In this document: piece by piece, positions 12,801 through 26,800 of the stretch | Layout of the letters: every line of letters starts with the position of its first letter | Position numbering within the stretch: the first letter of the stretch is position 1 | Assembly: GCF_027580225.2 (NCBI RefSeq) | Contig: NC_073351.2 | Span: 3,517,001 to 3,581,000 of the forward strand | Origin: Misgurnus anguillicaudatus | Lineage: Eukaryota; Chordata; Actinopteri; Cypriniformes; Cobitidae | Direction of reading: 5' to 3' | DNA: 64,000 bases | Translations under genes and position numbers: made by a program | The notes under the pieces: model-generated | The model's input: only the letters and a program-made list of their open reading frames with translations | What the model was told of the DNA's origin: nothing | Database searches by the model: none

Positions 12801-15800
12801 AAAAAGAAAATTGGTAAATCTAAATAAACATTTAATATGCATACCCTTTTTTAAGTACTTGAAAAGACATTTGTACTGCGGATCTGAAACCGCACGTTGC
12901 TTTTTGAATAAGACTTTGCTACACACCAGACCAGAGTGTTATTGTGTGTACCACTATGTAACATCACGTTTAAAAGTAAGTCATGATTGGTGTCTGTCAG
13001 ACACAGTGGTGGTGGCTATTTTCTTTGTTTTACTAACATGGCATTTATGTACACAATATCATATCTGAGCCTTGTTCCGATTAATGGGAGTGGCTTGCAG
13101 AGCTGTGCATTGTGGTGCATAGTGGGAGTTGTAGTTTTTCCATACAAATGTGCTCTAAAGTCACATTTTGTCTTTTCTCGGTCAAATAGGCACACAATTC
13201 TACATTTATGTTACATTTTGACTACAAATATGACTCACTTTCCATAAAGATTAATGTTCCTATCGGTGAAATGGCCCTTTAAGAAAGCTTGTTTCCATTA
13301 GGGGTGAAAAAGTAATCCAATAATGCACTGTAAATGCATTCATGATCAATTAAAATTAAAGATTTTAAGGAAGGCAAGAGAAACAACGCCTGTATAAATC
13401 ATCTCTCTCCATCATTAGAATGAATGTTGCCATGATTCATTAAAAAATGTTTCAAACCTGTCTTGAGCTTTCTTTGTGTTACTGAAAAGAATGACTAATG
13501 TTTCAGTACATTTAAGACCTGGTTAAACTGGATTATGGGTGGTTAGTTAGACAAAAGATTGTAATCATTTGTGCCCTAAATAAAGCACATGCAATTGTAG
13601 AGGAAGTGCAAGATGAATGTGACCTTATGTGTTTCAGAAAATAACTAAACAAATGTATCAATAGTGAGTTGGTCAAACCTTTTGGGGTGAGCTGTCTTTC
13701 AAGTCCTCCATACTGATGGATCTGTGTAAAATAACAGATATTTATAGATTTTGTCTCATGTGATATTGCATTTTCCCTTTAAAAACAGATTAGGTCTGAA
13801 TGGGGGAGATTTGATTACCTTGCATCTTTCTGTGAAGAAACTGACGAGACCAGTAGAGGAGATGAGCTGCTGATGGTCAGCTTTATGAGAAAAGGAAACA
13901 AATACTGTATCAGACACTGAATATGACTAAAATCAGAGGTCTACATTTAAAGATGAAGAATCACCCACAACACAGCTCACTGTGAGCCTTATGTGTTAAA
14001 GATTTCATCTTTATATTTCCATTCTCTTTCCCTTCCTCACGGCTGATGGGAACAGATTTGTCACCAGATACTGTGAATCAGATTCATATCATGTATTTGT
14101 AATTACTAAAAACTTTGAATCTCCCAAACCACATCCCAGCAAGCAAAAAACAAGACAGTGAAATGACGGCTAACTATAGACCCAATATAGTCCGGCTATG
14201 AGTAACCCACTTCTACACTAAATAACCTTGAATTTGGTTACATGTCGTTTTTTGCCTACATAACTTGTATGATATTAATGTAAGAAAAGTCAACATGTGT
14301 TCAAGGTTTTCTTTTCTTTTATATGTCAAGCGTATACGCATTGTCTCTTCTTGGGCTATGGTTAGACGTCAAATAGACTTTTACTGGCAGCCCAAATTTT
14401 GCCTTGTTTTAGCCAAAATTGCTTGTTGGGATGCATCTAAATTGACACATATAAAATAAGTATGGTATAAGTATCCTACCCACTCTCACAAAGTTTCGTG
14501 ATATAGTCACATATTTTTTTTATTCTTTTTTCGTGATATTATCACAAATTTCTGCAGGGTTTTTTTTGTGATCGTATAACGAATTCCTGTTTTCGTGTGA
14601 TTATCACGTATTGGTTACTCAACTGTTTTTTTCCTATTTTTAAACCATTGTCGCTTCGGTTTAGGGTTAGATTTGGTGCTTGCATTAGAATGTCACTTTA
14701 TATATTGGTTTAACCACTTAACTGTCACTGTTCCTGTAGAGGAACACCTAGGTTTACTTCAATATTTTGGATGTAAATGTTTATTGAATCATGACAAACT
14801 ATATATTTTTGGAAAGGTCTAAGCCTCTAGAATACATATTTCAGCAGTGTTTTATAAAATAAATTATGTAGGGAGAGTAATTGATTACTTTATGAAGAGA
14901 GTGCGCCTCAAAACATTTATGTCCTGCTAAATGTCATTGTCCCACTGGTGGGATGCCTACAATTACTTTAGTGTTTTGCATATGAATTCTTATCCAATCA
15001 TGACAAACTGTATATCAATGGAAAGCTCTAAGAGTGTAGTTTTCATTTGTCATCATCATTTTGGGAAAATATTGACATAGTTTGAGTCATTTTCTAAAAG
15101 GTCACAGGCCCTCAAGCGGGCCCACATTGTTTTTACATATTTATAATACTAATACCCTATGCTAAACCTAAAAATCTTGACAAACTATATATCTTTGGAA
15201 AGCTCTAAGAGTGTAGTTTTCATATTTCATCACAATTTTTGGAAAATTATGACGTAGTGAGAGTCAGTTTCTAAAACGTCACGGGCCACAGGTGGACCCA
15301 ATTTGTTTTTACATATGTATAGCACTAATACCCTGTTCTAAACCTAAACAATCTTGTCAAACTATATATCTTTGGAAAGCTCTTAGAGTGTAGTTTTCAT
15401 ATTTCATCAAAATTTTGGGAAAGAAATGACGTAGTGAGAGTCAATTTCTAAAAGGTCACAGGCCAACATGTAGGCCCAATTTGTTTTTACATATGTCTAA
15501 CACTAAACCCCTACTCTAAACCTAAAAAATCTTGATAAACTATATATCACTGGAAAGCTCTCAGAATGTAGTTTTTATATTTCAAGGTCATCTGATGATA
15601 GAAATAATGTAGTGACAGTTTTTAGTTACATGACCCCACCCCCCATAGGAATGCATATTAATTTTATATATTCATAATTCTAATATCATATTATAAATCT
15701 TCAAAAATGTTGACAAACTATATATCATTGGAAAGCTCCAAGAATGTAGTTTTCATATTTCAAAACGTTTTAGCAGTTATAATAATGCAGTGACAGTATT

Positions 15801-18800
15801 GTATCAATTTGTGACAAGAGAATGCAGCAAACCGTTGACATCTAGTGGCCGTTGTTGGTAAAACCACTAAAAGTGTTACACAAACCTCATTTTTTGTGAT
15901 TTTAACTTAAAATTTGGATCACAACTGCTTGAGACATATGGCCTCATGTTTACATTATTACTTTTGTGAAACATTTTCATTTTTATAATTTTATTTATCG
16001 CATTAATATGTTATTGCATTATTTTTAATTATTATAATAAATTTAAACTGCTATAACAATTTTTCTGTTAAATATTTTCACCCCCAGAAACATCAGTGAA
16101 AACCCTTACATTGTCTTCTTTAAAACAAGACCAAAATTAGTCTTTTAGACCAAAAAATGCCAAAGTTATATTAATTTGAAGCTACACATCAACTTTTCAC
16201 CCCCCACTCTAAAGGGTGGAGTGACAGGCAAGTGGTTATACTATTTTTTCTGATTTAGTTTTTTATTTGTCGCCTGGCGTTAGGGTTAGAGTTGGGTTTA
16301 GGTAGGTATGTCATTTTATTTCAATCTAACCCTAAACCGAACGACAATGGTAAGAAAATAGGACAAAACTGTTGAGTAACCAATACGTGATAATCACACG
16401 AAAACCGGAATTCGTTATACGATCATGAAAAAACTTGGAAATTCGTGATAATAGCACAAAAAAAATATTTAAAAAATGTGACTATATAACGAAATTTCGT
16501 AAGACTGGGCTGAAGTATCATACAGTGTCTTTCTTCCTTTTGATTCATTCAAAAATGTTGTTGTCACATGTAATTATTATGTCTTTTTTTATTAAAAATA
16601 TAAAAGCTTGTATAAAAGCATGTTGACAGTCTGACCTTTGACCCTCTGAAACATGATAGCATTTTCAGAATAGTACTGCAGTGTATTAAAGGATCAAACA
16701 ATTCATTTACCTTGAACTAAAGTCAAGATGTCGTTTATCGGCATGTACTGGCTGAGGAGAAGAGTTAACTGTCCTATTCTTCGGTCCTGAAACCCCACAA
16801 AAATAATAAAGTAGTAAATAATTGGCAATGAATGACACTTCTTAAGTATCACATGAGTCTGATGATGGACAGAGCAGAACTACATCATAAATCTGACTTA
16901 CTTACTGATTATTAGTCATTGAATTATTGCTAAATAATAGGATTTAAAATACTGTACACACAGTAGATTTTTCCTCTACATTTTAACCTATTTTTGTGCT
17001 AAAATGTTTTTGTAAAACTGCTTTGCAACAAGGCACTTGTCAAAATAGAAATACAATTGAACTGAATTTGAATATTTGAAGCAAAGGTCAATCTCCGCCA
17101 TGTGTCTTCACTGAAAGTGTATGGCACATATCTGCCAAAACTGGTTCTGGATTCAATTCAACAGACATTCATACTCAAGTCCATAAACACACATGTGAGA
17201 AACAAAACCCCAATGTGTTCAAACTGACGCCAGCTCACCTGCTGGATATTACAGGTGGTATGTTGACACTGTTTTGAAATTGTACACTTTGATTTATGTT
17301 CAAAATGTGCTTATGAAAGATAAGACCTGTACTTTACCTTTTCATCATTGGCTGCAATGAGTGATTGCAATCCTGTTTTAACTCTCTGTAGCTCCTGGTC
17401 TGTTGACAAATAAAATTAAGTCATAATAAAACAAAATACTATACATTATATGACATTAAAGCATGGTACATATATGTAACTACTAATGTATCTGTTACTG
17501 CATTTATTAATATTGAACAGCTACTGCAAATATTTCATTTTGATCAATATTTGAAGATCTACAACTCTACAAAATAGTTTAGTATTACAGCCTTGAAAAG
17601 TATTTAAACTAGTCATAAACTTCAATGGAAGCTGTATGAAGCTGTACATTTAGACTTTACAGTCACATAAAACAATGAAACAAACAATTAGTGAATTAGT
17701 AAATCAGAAATGAGTTGTACATGCACACATGTGGTTTGCAGAACTCGTTTTTGTGATTTGTTGTTTAAATGTGGAAAAAAGCATACGTTTAGTGTTGAGT
17801 CTCCTCCTGTAAATCTCCTCTAATGGTGAATACATGTTAGAAACAGAAAACAGACTTACAAACACACACAATAGCAAATACCTGTATGAGTGAAAAACAC
17901 TAGATTGTTAAGTAGGTTAGTATTGAGTACCTCTCTCAGCACTATCCACAGACACTGGAGCTCTGGAGAGCAGCTGAGCCTGTAGACTTTCAATTTCAGC
18001 ATTTTTACAGATCAGCAGTTGCTGTAAACTTGTGATCTCAGCCTATGTGTGAATGTGACAGAGATATATTTCTGTCATTGGAAGTGTATACAAAACCTTT
18101 AGCTAGCAAAATTTTTACGTTTACACATTTGGTAGACACTTTTATCTAAAGCGACTTGAACTATTACTACTGTACGGTAACTTCTACTCTTATATGGAAC
18201 ATACTGAAAATAGGGAGGTGACGATAAATGACAGAATGAACATCATTACTTTAAGCCATAGTGAATAGTAAATGTTTGTATGCACTATATGCACGCATCA
18301 CTAAATGGCTGTTTTGTGATTTACACTCTTAAAATGGCTGGGTTATTTTTGACCCATGCTGGGTAAATTTTAACTCAACACACCGCTGAGTTAAAATTGA
18401 CCCAAAGCTGGGTTGTTTTAACCCAACTGTTGGGTTATTATAGCTCATGGTTTCATAACAACAACCCAACATTGGGTCATTTTTAACCCAGCATGTGTTT
18501 TGTCCAATACCTATCCAACAATGGTTCAAAACAACCCAGCCATTTTTAAAGTGTACCATTTATATGATGCACTGTATAGTCACATATGGCTAAGAGTGTT
18601 TACAATAATCTTATCAAACACCAAAATCATAACTGAAGTTATAAGTTCGAGTTGTAAGGCAGTACCTGTGTCACCTTAAGCTTCTGTTCATACTGAGACT
18701 TTTCCTCTTCCAACTGCTCAACCCGATTCTTCAGTATTTTCAGTTCCTGAAGCAGATTCTGTACAAAGCACACAACACAAGGATATTATAACCTTACTTC

Positions 18801-21800
18801 ATAGTTAGATCAAGGATCAAACTACTTTAAGTATTTGCACCAAAAACCTGACGACAACTGTCTTCATGTGAAGTCATTGCAATAGCTTGCATTATTTTTA
18901 ATGTCTTATAGGAAGTTTCGTCATACGTTTTTCATACTTTTGACTTTACACAAAACTTTCCTAACTTTACATCAAATGTTTTGTGATTCAAAAAGTAATT
19001 CATCTAAGAGCTGCTTGGTTTAACCCTTAATTAACTGTGAATATTAAAATACTTCTAAATGGATGCTGAGAAAATGGATGGTGGAAAGTCACATTTGATA
19101 AATAACACTTTTTTTTTTTTCAATATCAGCAATTCACAATTATAAATTATGAGAATGTCACAGTTCTATCTGGTGTTTCCTTGGTAATTTTAAAGGTCTT
19201 TGTTCTGTGGGCTTTTAGTTTGTATTTTTGGTTCTTGTTTCCATGTTTGTAGTCTGTTGTAGTTCTGTTTATCACTAGTCTTTGTTGATTGTTTCCCAGG
19301 TGTGTCTAACTTGCCCTCATCAATCTGTGTACAGTTGTAGATAAAAAATATTGGCACCCTTGGTAAATATGAGCAAAGAAAACTATGAAAATAAAGGATC
19401 ATTTTGAGCTATAATTAAAAACAAATCGGGAGGGGGGGTGTTACATTATGACAATCTAAATGTTTTTTCTCTAACACACACACACAATTTTTGGCACACC
19501 TAAAGTAAAAAATCTCTGAAGTATATTCCCATTGATATCATTTTTTTCTTGGCACACCAAGGTGACCAGGGGCCTCATTTATAAAGCGTGCGTACACACA
19601 GATTTGATTGTAAAGTGTGCGTTCGCAAAAATCCACGTATGGCATAAATGTTAAAAACCACAAAGCCCTAATCCCCTTATTCATTTATCACATTGGGTAA
19701 ATCTGTAGACTAAAGACTATAGTTCTAATGTTCAGCAAAAGATTGTTGAGCTACAAAGTGATAAAAAAGTGGTTTTAAGGAAATAGTTAAACCCGTAAAA
19801 AACATTTCCATCTGGGCAATAATGAAGACGTTTATATCGACTGGAGATGTTTCAAATCTGCCTGAAAGAGAAAATGTGTCTATACACATATTACAGAAAA
19901 TTCTAATGGTTTCCATTAAAATACCAATAGGAACCATTAGCTTTTCCCATTAAAACCACTACACTGTAGTGTGTTTTGGGCCATATTCCATTAGAACCAA
20001 TACAATTCCCAATAAAACCAATAGAATTTCTGTGATTGTGTCTATTGTTTTTTTAGCAGGGTTCAGAAATCAGTTGAATCTTGGGGTCAGAAACTTAACA
20101 AAATAAAGGACAATAGCACCACCATCACCCCAAGTTGTTTGATACACAGTTTAAGAAACAAATCCTCTGCTCTCATGCAAAAACAAACTCAATCATATTC
20201 ATCTACCATACCGGAGCTTTAAACAGGACTCCATGTCTACAGTTATACCTCTAAATCTTTATTGTTGTGATCCTACTTGGATAATATAAAATATCAACAG
20301 ATAAAAAAGTCAATATTTGACTTGCTCTACTAGAAATCTTATAATGGGTTTTGGTTAAATCTTTCATCGAGACATTGGTTGAAAACAAACATCAAAATCA
20401 ACAAATGAGTGCTACAGTTATCAGGGTGCATGCTAGAAGGAGAGACGAGGAGAATTCAATATGGAAAACTTTATAATTTTATCAATGAAACAGGATTTTG
20501 CTAATTTATTTTCACAGTTTTCTTTGCTTATATTTAACAAGGGTGCCAATATTATAGTCCACAACTAAATATATACCGCAGTGTTTCTTTGTCCTTGCAT
20601 TATTTGTTTGATTGTGTGTATGGGGTACCGGGTTCCTTGCCATTCTCATTAATGAAAAGATTAGATATGTTTAACATAAATCACTGCTAATATTATACTG
20701 ACACAGAAATGTTGCATCACAATATTTCAAAGAACTGAGCTTTACACACATGCAGTGCTTAAACTTTAAGGCACACAGTGACAGTGTCTGAGAGTAAAGT
20801 TTGAGATCTCTGACCCACCGCTGGCTTTGTCTCAGTCAGAGAGTCCTTCACTGGCTCACTGACACAACTCTCCTTTGGGTCCATCTTCACTGGCTTCTCT
20901 GGGATCTTACTGGAGATCTCCAGTCGAATTCGACACATCTGCTCCTGCAGCTCGCTAATCAGATTCACTACGCTCTATCAGATAGGAAAAACATGAATGA
21001 GAAGGACAGATGAAGAACACATAGGTAGTAAGATGAGGTTTAAATGATGGATTATTGAAGTCAGACATGATAATGTATGTGGTGGTGTATGTTCCTCAAG
21101 TTACGTGGAGAACTAGATCCTAAATCTCCCTTCTCAGGTTTTTCTTAGCAATTTGTAAATTACGACACATTCATTTCTGGAGTGCTTCTTAAGAGACATG
21201 ATTTTGTTTTATAGAGTTCCTGCAGTTGACCTCACATAGCCTTAACTCTAGAGTCAGACGCGCTACCTTTGAGCCATGAGATCTAATGCTGACAGGCCGG
21301 CACCTGTTCTGGCTGCATAGATCCAGCTGATTGGATCATCCCAGCAAACCGTTTCCAGCAGTCGACTCCTAAGATTCAAGTTGTCCTTGTTGTATACTGT
21401 TGATGCTTATACATGCAGAGAAAGATAGAAATTCTTTCTGGATTGCTTCAAAAATTGGGGGGCTTGCGACTCCACTTTTTTATTATGGGAAAAGTGGTGG
21501 ACTACTGCACATGGAACAGGAAATTGATTTCTGAGACATCACTGTCTATTCTCAATTTTTCCTCAGTGCCGCAAAGAGGGAAGGAAGAATTCCTTAAAGT
21601 GCGCAGTGAACTCTGTTGCCATAAAACTCCTGATGGTGCCATTCATTTCATATTTACTCCTGGCTGTCCTTGCCTGCCAGTATGGTGGTATAAACACAAA
21701 GGGTCACGTGATGTTCGGACTTCTATAGTATTTACATACTGATTGATTATACTATTTGAGCAAAATGGCTCAATTCATAGTGATAGAATTTGCATTTTAA

Positions 21801-23746
21801 CATGTTTGTGGGCCAAGCTGAGGAAAATTGATAACCATAAGTATTGGGACAGTAAAACAAACATTTATGCGCTTGCTTTGTGGGCAAGAAAATTGTAAGA
21901 TGAATATGAGGCAAAAGTACAGAATGCAACATTTAATTAACATTTAATTATGTTTCAAGACATACATGCTTTAGCCACAAAGAACAACAACCTTTCATCC
22001 TGACGCATATGTACTGTCACCAAATGCAAAACCAAACAATTAAAATCCAAACGTTTTGTTCCATAAAGCTGGTAAATTGTGTATGTTACAACAGGTGAAA
22101 AATATAAAATTGTGACATTCCGTACTTTTGTCTAATATTCAACTTTCAATGTTTAGACATTTCTTGACTCCACATCGAACAGATTTTGCTTTTATTGTGT
22201 CAATACTTATGGATGGCACTGCATATATGAGTCAGTTAAACGTGTGATTGGCTGACACCTACACAGTTTTGGGGATTTACAGGCATTTACTATTACTGTA
22301 TTTATCTTGACTAGAGATGAGTTGTTATAGCTAAAGGTGAGTTGTTATAACTTATAAAATTAAGTTTACTTTTCTCAACTATATTTTATAAGTTGTGACA
22401 ACTCATCTCTGTTGACATGACTTGTAAATCTGAGTTGATTTAACAAAAAATTTAAGGCAGAAAAGTATTTTTACAGTGTACGAATTGTTTTTTTCTCTAA
22501 CAATGAATCGTCTAAAGGGGATCGCACACCGGCCGCGCCGCGTCGAGTCGCGTCTAGGACAACTCGGAGGTATTGTAAACCGGAAGTGCACATTAAATAG
22601 CGCGAGCTTCGTCAGATAGCATATACTTCAAAATGCAAAATATACGTTAGCAGCCAATGTTAATCGTTGAAAAATTTTAACTTTGGCGAAAAAAATGTGC
22701 CGCCTTAACCAATCAGGAGCCTGCTCTAGTAGTGACGTGAATTTCTGAGTGAATGTCTCAATGACTAGAATTTCACACACAAATGAAGCGAGTAAACTAA
22801 AAATGTTCAAGTGGCAAACTAGATGTAAATTTGAAGCCTCAAACACGGCTTGTATGAACCCAAAGTAAGGCATAAAACTCCACTCCGGCCCTGAATGGTC
22901 TCTGCATGTTTAAAAAAAAACGGTTGTGTGCCCAAAACAAAACACCATATGAATGCTTAAACTAGGTACAGTAGCCTAAGTACCAAATTATAAAAAACTA
23001 GCTAAATTACTACAAATTATAAAATGATTCTAAAGAGAGCCTGTTGGTTTCCAATGCAACTATTTTTTGCAGTTATTCACTTGCCAGATTTTAAAGGCTG
23101 GAACGTTTAAGGGTCATTCAACTTTTAGTTCAAATTATAGTCATTCAAATTATATAGTTCATCACCAGACACAAGCAGCAGGCCAGCCACAATAAAAAAA
23201 ACATCACGACGTCTGCTCACATTGGCCTGGGCTTTCAGAAATCATCTTTAGAAGAGTAAATACCTCAGTGACCCATTTCACACATGCCCGTGACTCAAAT
23301 AGAGGGCTTTTTGTTAAAGAGCCAAGTGAATAGATTTCATTTCCAGGATGTACCATGTGAGCAATCAGCATTTAAAAACAAACCAGCTTCCAATGTGGTG
23401 TTTGAAATAACATCATCGTCTGGATACTAATCTTTGAAAATATATCAAGTGGACTTAAGGAACGATGCATAAAGTTGCCATTAGCTAAGGAACTTGGCTT
23501 TCCTGCGTGCACCATAATGGCTTAAAACCTATAATAACCAAATCACTTTTAGTATGTTAGGCAGAAAAAGCAGTAACGAAAATAACTGTAACTTCCAACC
23601 TAATATCAAGTTTGTAAAATTTAAGCATTTAAATTGTCAAATACAGTTTCATGTAACATCAATCACAACAGAGAAGAGTCCCAAGAAAATATCTGTTCAC
23701 TGTCCTGGATGTGAATGCATGCAGTTTTAGAGTGGCATGACACCAA

Positions 23747-23802
<56 letters not shown>

Positions 23803-26800
23803 GGCATGCTGGTGGAATGCTCACGAGCAGATTGGTGCCATTTTTCCTCTGTGTGGAGCCCAGCAGTTGTCTGATCTCATGCTGAGGTTATTCTTAATAT
23901 CTTCAATGCTAAAAACACTCTGGCTATTTGTCACTTCACTTCTAGACCTCTCTCATGACTAAATATCACATGTGCCCACCAGTACTAGCCTGTAACATTT
24001 AACATGTTCACTCATGATGAGCAAATGAGAGATACACAACCTCACAAACACATATTGCTTATGCCAGCACACCATAAAAGCCCAAAGGCTATAATTTACA
24101 TCAATCTCTGTCTATGTGCCATAGTATTTACTTACTCTGAACATAGTTATTACATGAATACAGCACACTGTTAACTAAAACACCAAAACTGGACAAATTT
24201 GTTCTCCATAATAACAACAACATCTCCACAATAACAACAAGCACGCTAACGTGATCTTTAATAAGCACTCTTCATATGTAACACATGTTTTCCTCCAACA
24301 AAAATTTGATTATAAAACTAAAAACCAGCAAACAAAAATAATCAGAGTGACACAAACAGTAAAACTTTAAAACAGATTTGTTAAAAACAACACATTTGGT
24401 GTTACTATTCAAACAACACATCTTGCGTTTATAATTCAACTTGTGTTGTCCCTTTCATTTATTTTTTAACACAAAATGACACATAAGGTGTTAAAACGCA
24501 TGACACAAACAATGTGACTTCAATCTGGTTCAAAATGCATAAATGTTGTAACTCTGCTTTGAATCTGCCTAAAAGACAATCTGAGGATTGTTAAGAGATT
24601 CAGGATTCAGTTTAGAGTCATACCTCAGCTTTATGTTGCCTCTCGGTGCTTTGAGCATGCTTGTCCTCCATGTCCAAAAGCTTAAGTTTCAGACAGGACA
24701 CTTCCTCCGTCAAACCCAGCTTCTGTGTTTCCAGAGAACTTTTGCTTGCAAGCTCCTATGAGGTTCCAAACACATACAAGAGATATAGACTGACAAAAAT
24801 AAAACGCAAACTGTACATTTCACAAGGCAAAACAAATCTGAAGACTTTGCTTAGCTGCAGTTCCACAATGGCTAAATATATACAGGTTATGAGGGCTATA
24901 TTTACCCTCTTCTTTAGCAGGAACTGTCACATGAGAGAGAGTGAACACTTAAGCACAGTAAACAGAAAAATAAACATTGAAATAAATGCATTGTTTAAAT
25001 AGATGAAAGCAAGTGAAATATTTGTTTTACTAAAAAGCTTTAAAAGCCAAAAAGTTTAAACTTGTTGTATATGGTAAAAGCATTATCCTTTCTAGATCTT
25101 CATGGTTAAACTCAGACACAAAACAGAAATCCATTTTACAGCACAGAAGCCCAAAAACCCATCTTGTGTTGAGGAGTTTGGTGTGAGCTTCAAGCCTTCT
25201 GAGAGAGCATGTGGAAAATATTAAGCCTGTGTGGAATTGGATTTGCGTTTGAAGGCCAAAACCTCATAATGACCACAGGCACATGCTCTAAAAAAAGCTT
25301 CCCATTTAAAAGGCAAACACTGGAGATTTAATCAGCCATAGAGTTTTCAAAGTGAAGAAAAATTCAACAAAAACACACAATTAGCTTTTCAGGAAAGGTA
25401 AGATTCAGGAATGTAAAGCTGGTCCTTGAAAATGGCATGAAAAAGAAGTTCAAGAAAGTGAAGAAAGAGAAACCTAAGTTCATCTGTTTCTTCTCTGTGT
25501 GCTGGAAATTTTATATTTATTTTCCCATTTTTCCTCACTGTCATAGTTTTAGTAGCAAATGCAGGGTTCCTGCTGTCAACTAATTGCTAACTTGATTCCA
25601 ATGCTGAATGATTGGATTTTTTTAGATAACAGCAGCGTGGAGTAATTTTGACGAGTACTATGATGTTTCATGTATCACTCCAATGTCTCTTATCTCATGT
25701 TAACATAAACAAAATACATAACTGAAACCAAAGGAATCCATTGCAATATTTTGTGTCTAATTGTTATCTCATGTGCCAAGTTGACAGGTAAAGTGACATA
25801 CAGTAAGGATCAACTAGCGGGTTGGAAAAGCTATTTAAAAAAAAAATTCAACTATAGTACAACCCCTGGCAAAAATTATGGAATCACCCCTCTCAGATGA
25901 TGTTCATTCAAATGTTTAATTGTGTAGAAAAAAACAAGCACAAAACAATTTTTACTCAACAATCCAAACTGGATTGACATAACTCATGGCTCCAACACGA
26001 GAGATGTCAGTTGAAACAAAGGAGAGGATTATCAAACTTTTTAAAGAAGGTAAATCTTCACAGAATGTTGCAAAAGATATTGGTTGTTCCCAGTCAGCTG
26101 TGTCTAAAATTTGGACCAAGTACAAATCAAATGGAAAGGTTGTAAAAGGGAAGCGTACTGGTAGACCAAGAAAGACATCAAAGCGCCAAGACAGAAAACT
26201 TAAAGCAATATGCCTTGAAAACAGAAAATGCACAACAAAACAAATGAGGAACAAATGGGCAGAAAGTGGAGTCAATGTCTGTGACCAGACTGTCAGAAAT
26301 CGCCTAAAATATAAGATAAGCCAAACGAAAACCATCATTAACATCTAAACAGAAAAAAATAAGGTTTCAGTGATAACAATCTTGGACTGTGGATGACTGG
26401 ATGAGAGTTATATTCAGTGATGAATCACGAATCTGCATTGGGCAGGGTGATGATGATGGTAGAACTTTTGTTTGGTGCCGTTCCAATGAAATTTATAAAG
26501 ACAACTGCCTGAAGAAAACATGCAAATTTCCACAATCATTAATGATATGGGGTTGTATGTCAGGTAAAGGTGTGAGAGAGATAACAGTCATTACATCTTC
26601 TATAAATGCACAAGTTTATGTTGAGATTTTGGACACTTTTCTTATTCCATCGATTGAAAGGATGTTTGGTGATGGTAGCATCATTTTTCAGGATGATAAT
26701 GCAAAATTTGTGAAAACATTTCTGCGGGAACGACATATAATGTCAATAGCATGGCCTGCAAATAGTCCAGACCTCAATCCGATTGAAAATCTGTGGTGGA

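Larger units (their letters stand above)
14482..16506. mobile_element. Foldback element A (hairpin-array family), interrupted
   Basis: The left arm (14482-14690) and right arm (about 16260-16506) are inverted copies. Each arm carries four spaced short hairpin units (for example GTGATATTATCAC and CGTGTGATTATCACG), then TTGGTTACTCAACTG and CGGTTTAGGGTTAG. With the nested element 14712-16237 removed it is about 500 bases, the size of sibling copy B at 46099-46617. It lies in the ppfibp2 intron between exons 9 and 10. Confidence 0.75.
19332..20567. mobile_element. Decayed Tc1-like element
   Basis: The left end CAGTTGTAGATAAAAAATAT, with TTGGCACCCTTGG, is mirrored on the right by CAAGGGTGCCAATATTATAG and CCACAACTA. 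A TA precedes the left end (19330-19331). Internal text near 19834 (CGACTGGAGATGTTTCAAAT) and 20081 matches the DNA-binding region of Tc1-type transposase genes. Most of the gene is deleted and the rest is broken by insertions. Confidence 0.7.

Noticed and set aside
14010..14070. Candidate missing ppfibp2 exon (CACAG|TATCTG...GCC|GTGAGG)
   Set aside because: It would accept phase 1 from exon 9, but its 30-base length leaves phase 1, which exon 10 cannot take without a stop in exon 11-13.
17789..17821. Possible 30-base microexon between ppfibp2 exons 7 and 8
   Set aside because: Weak AG/GT signals are present, but exons 7 and 8 already join perfectly (SAER to DQELQ), and inserting this segment would break the conserved reading.
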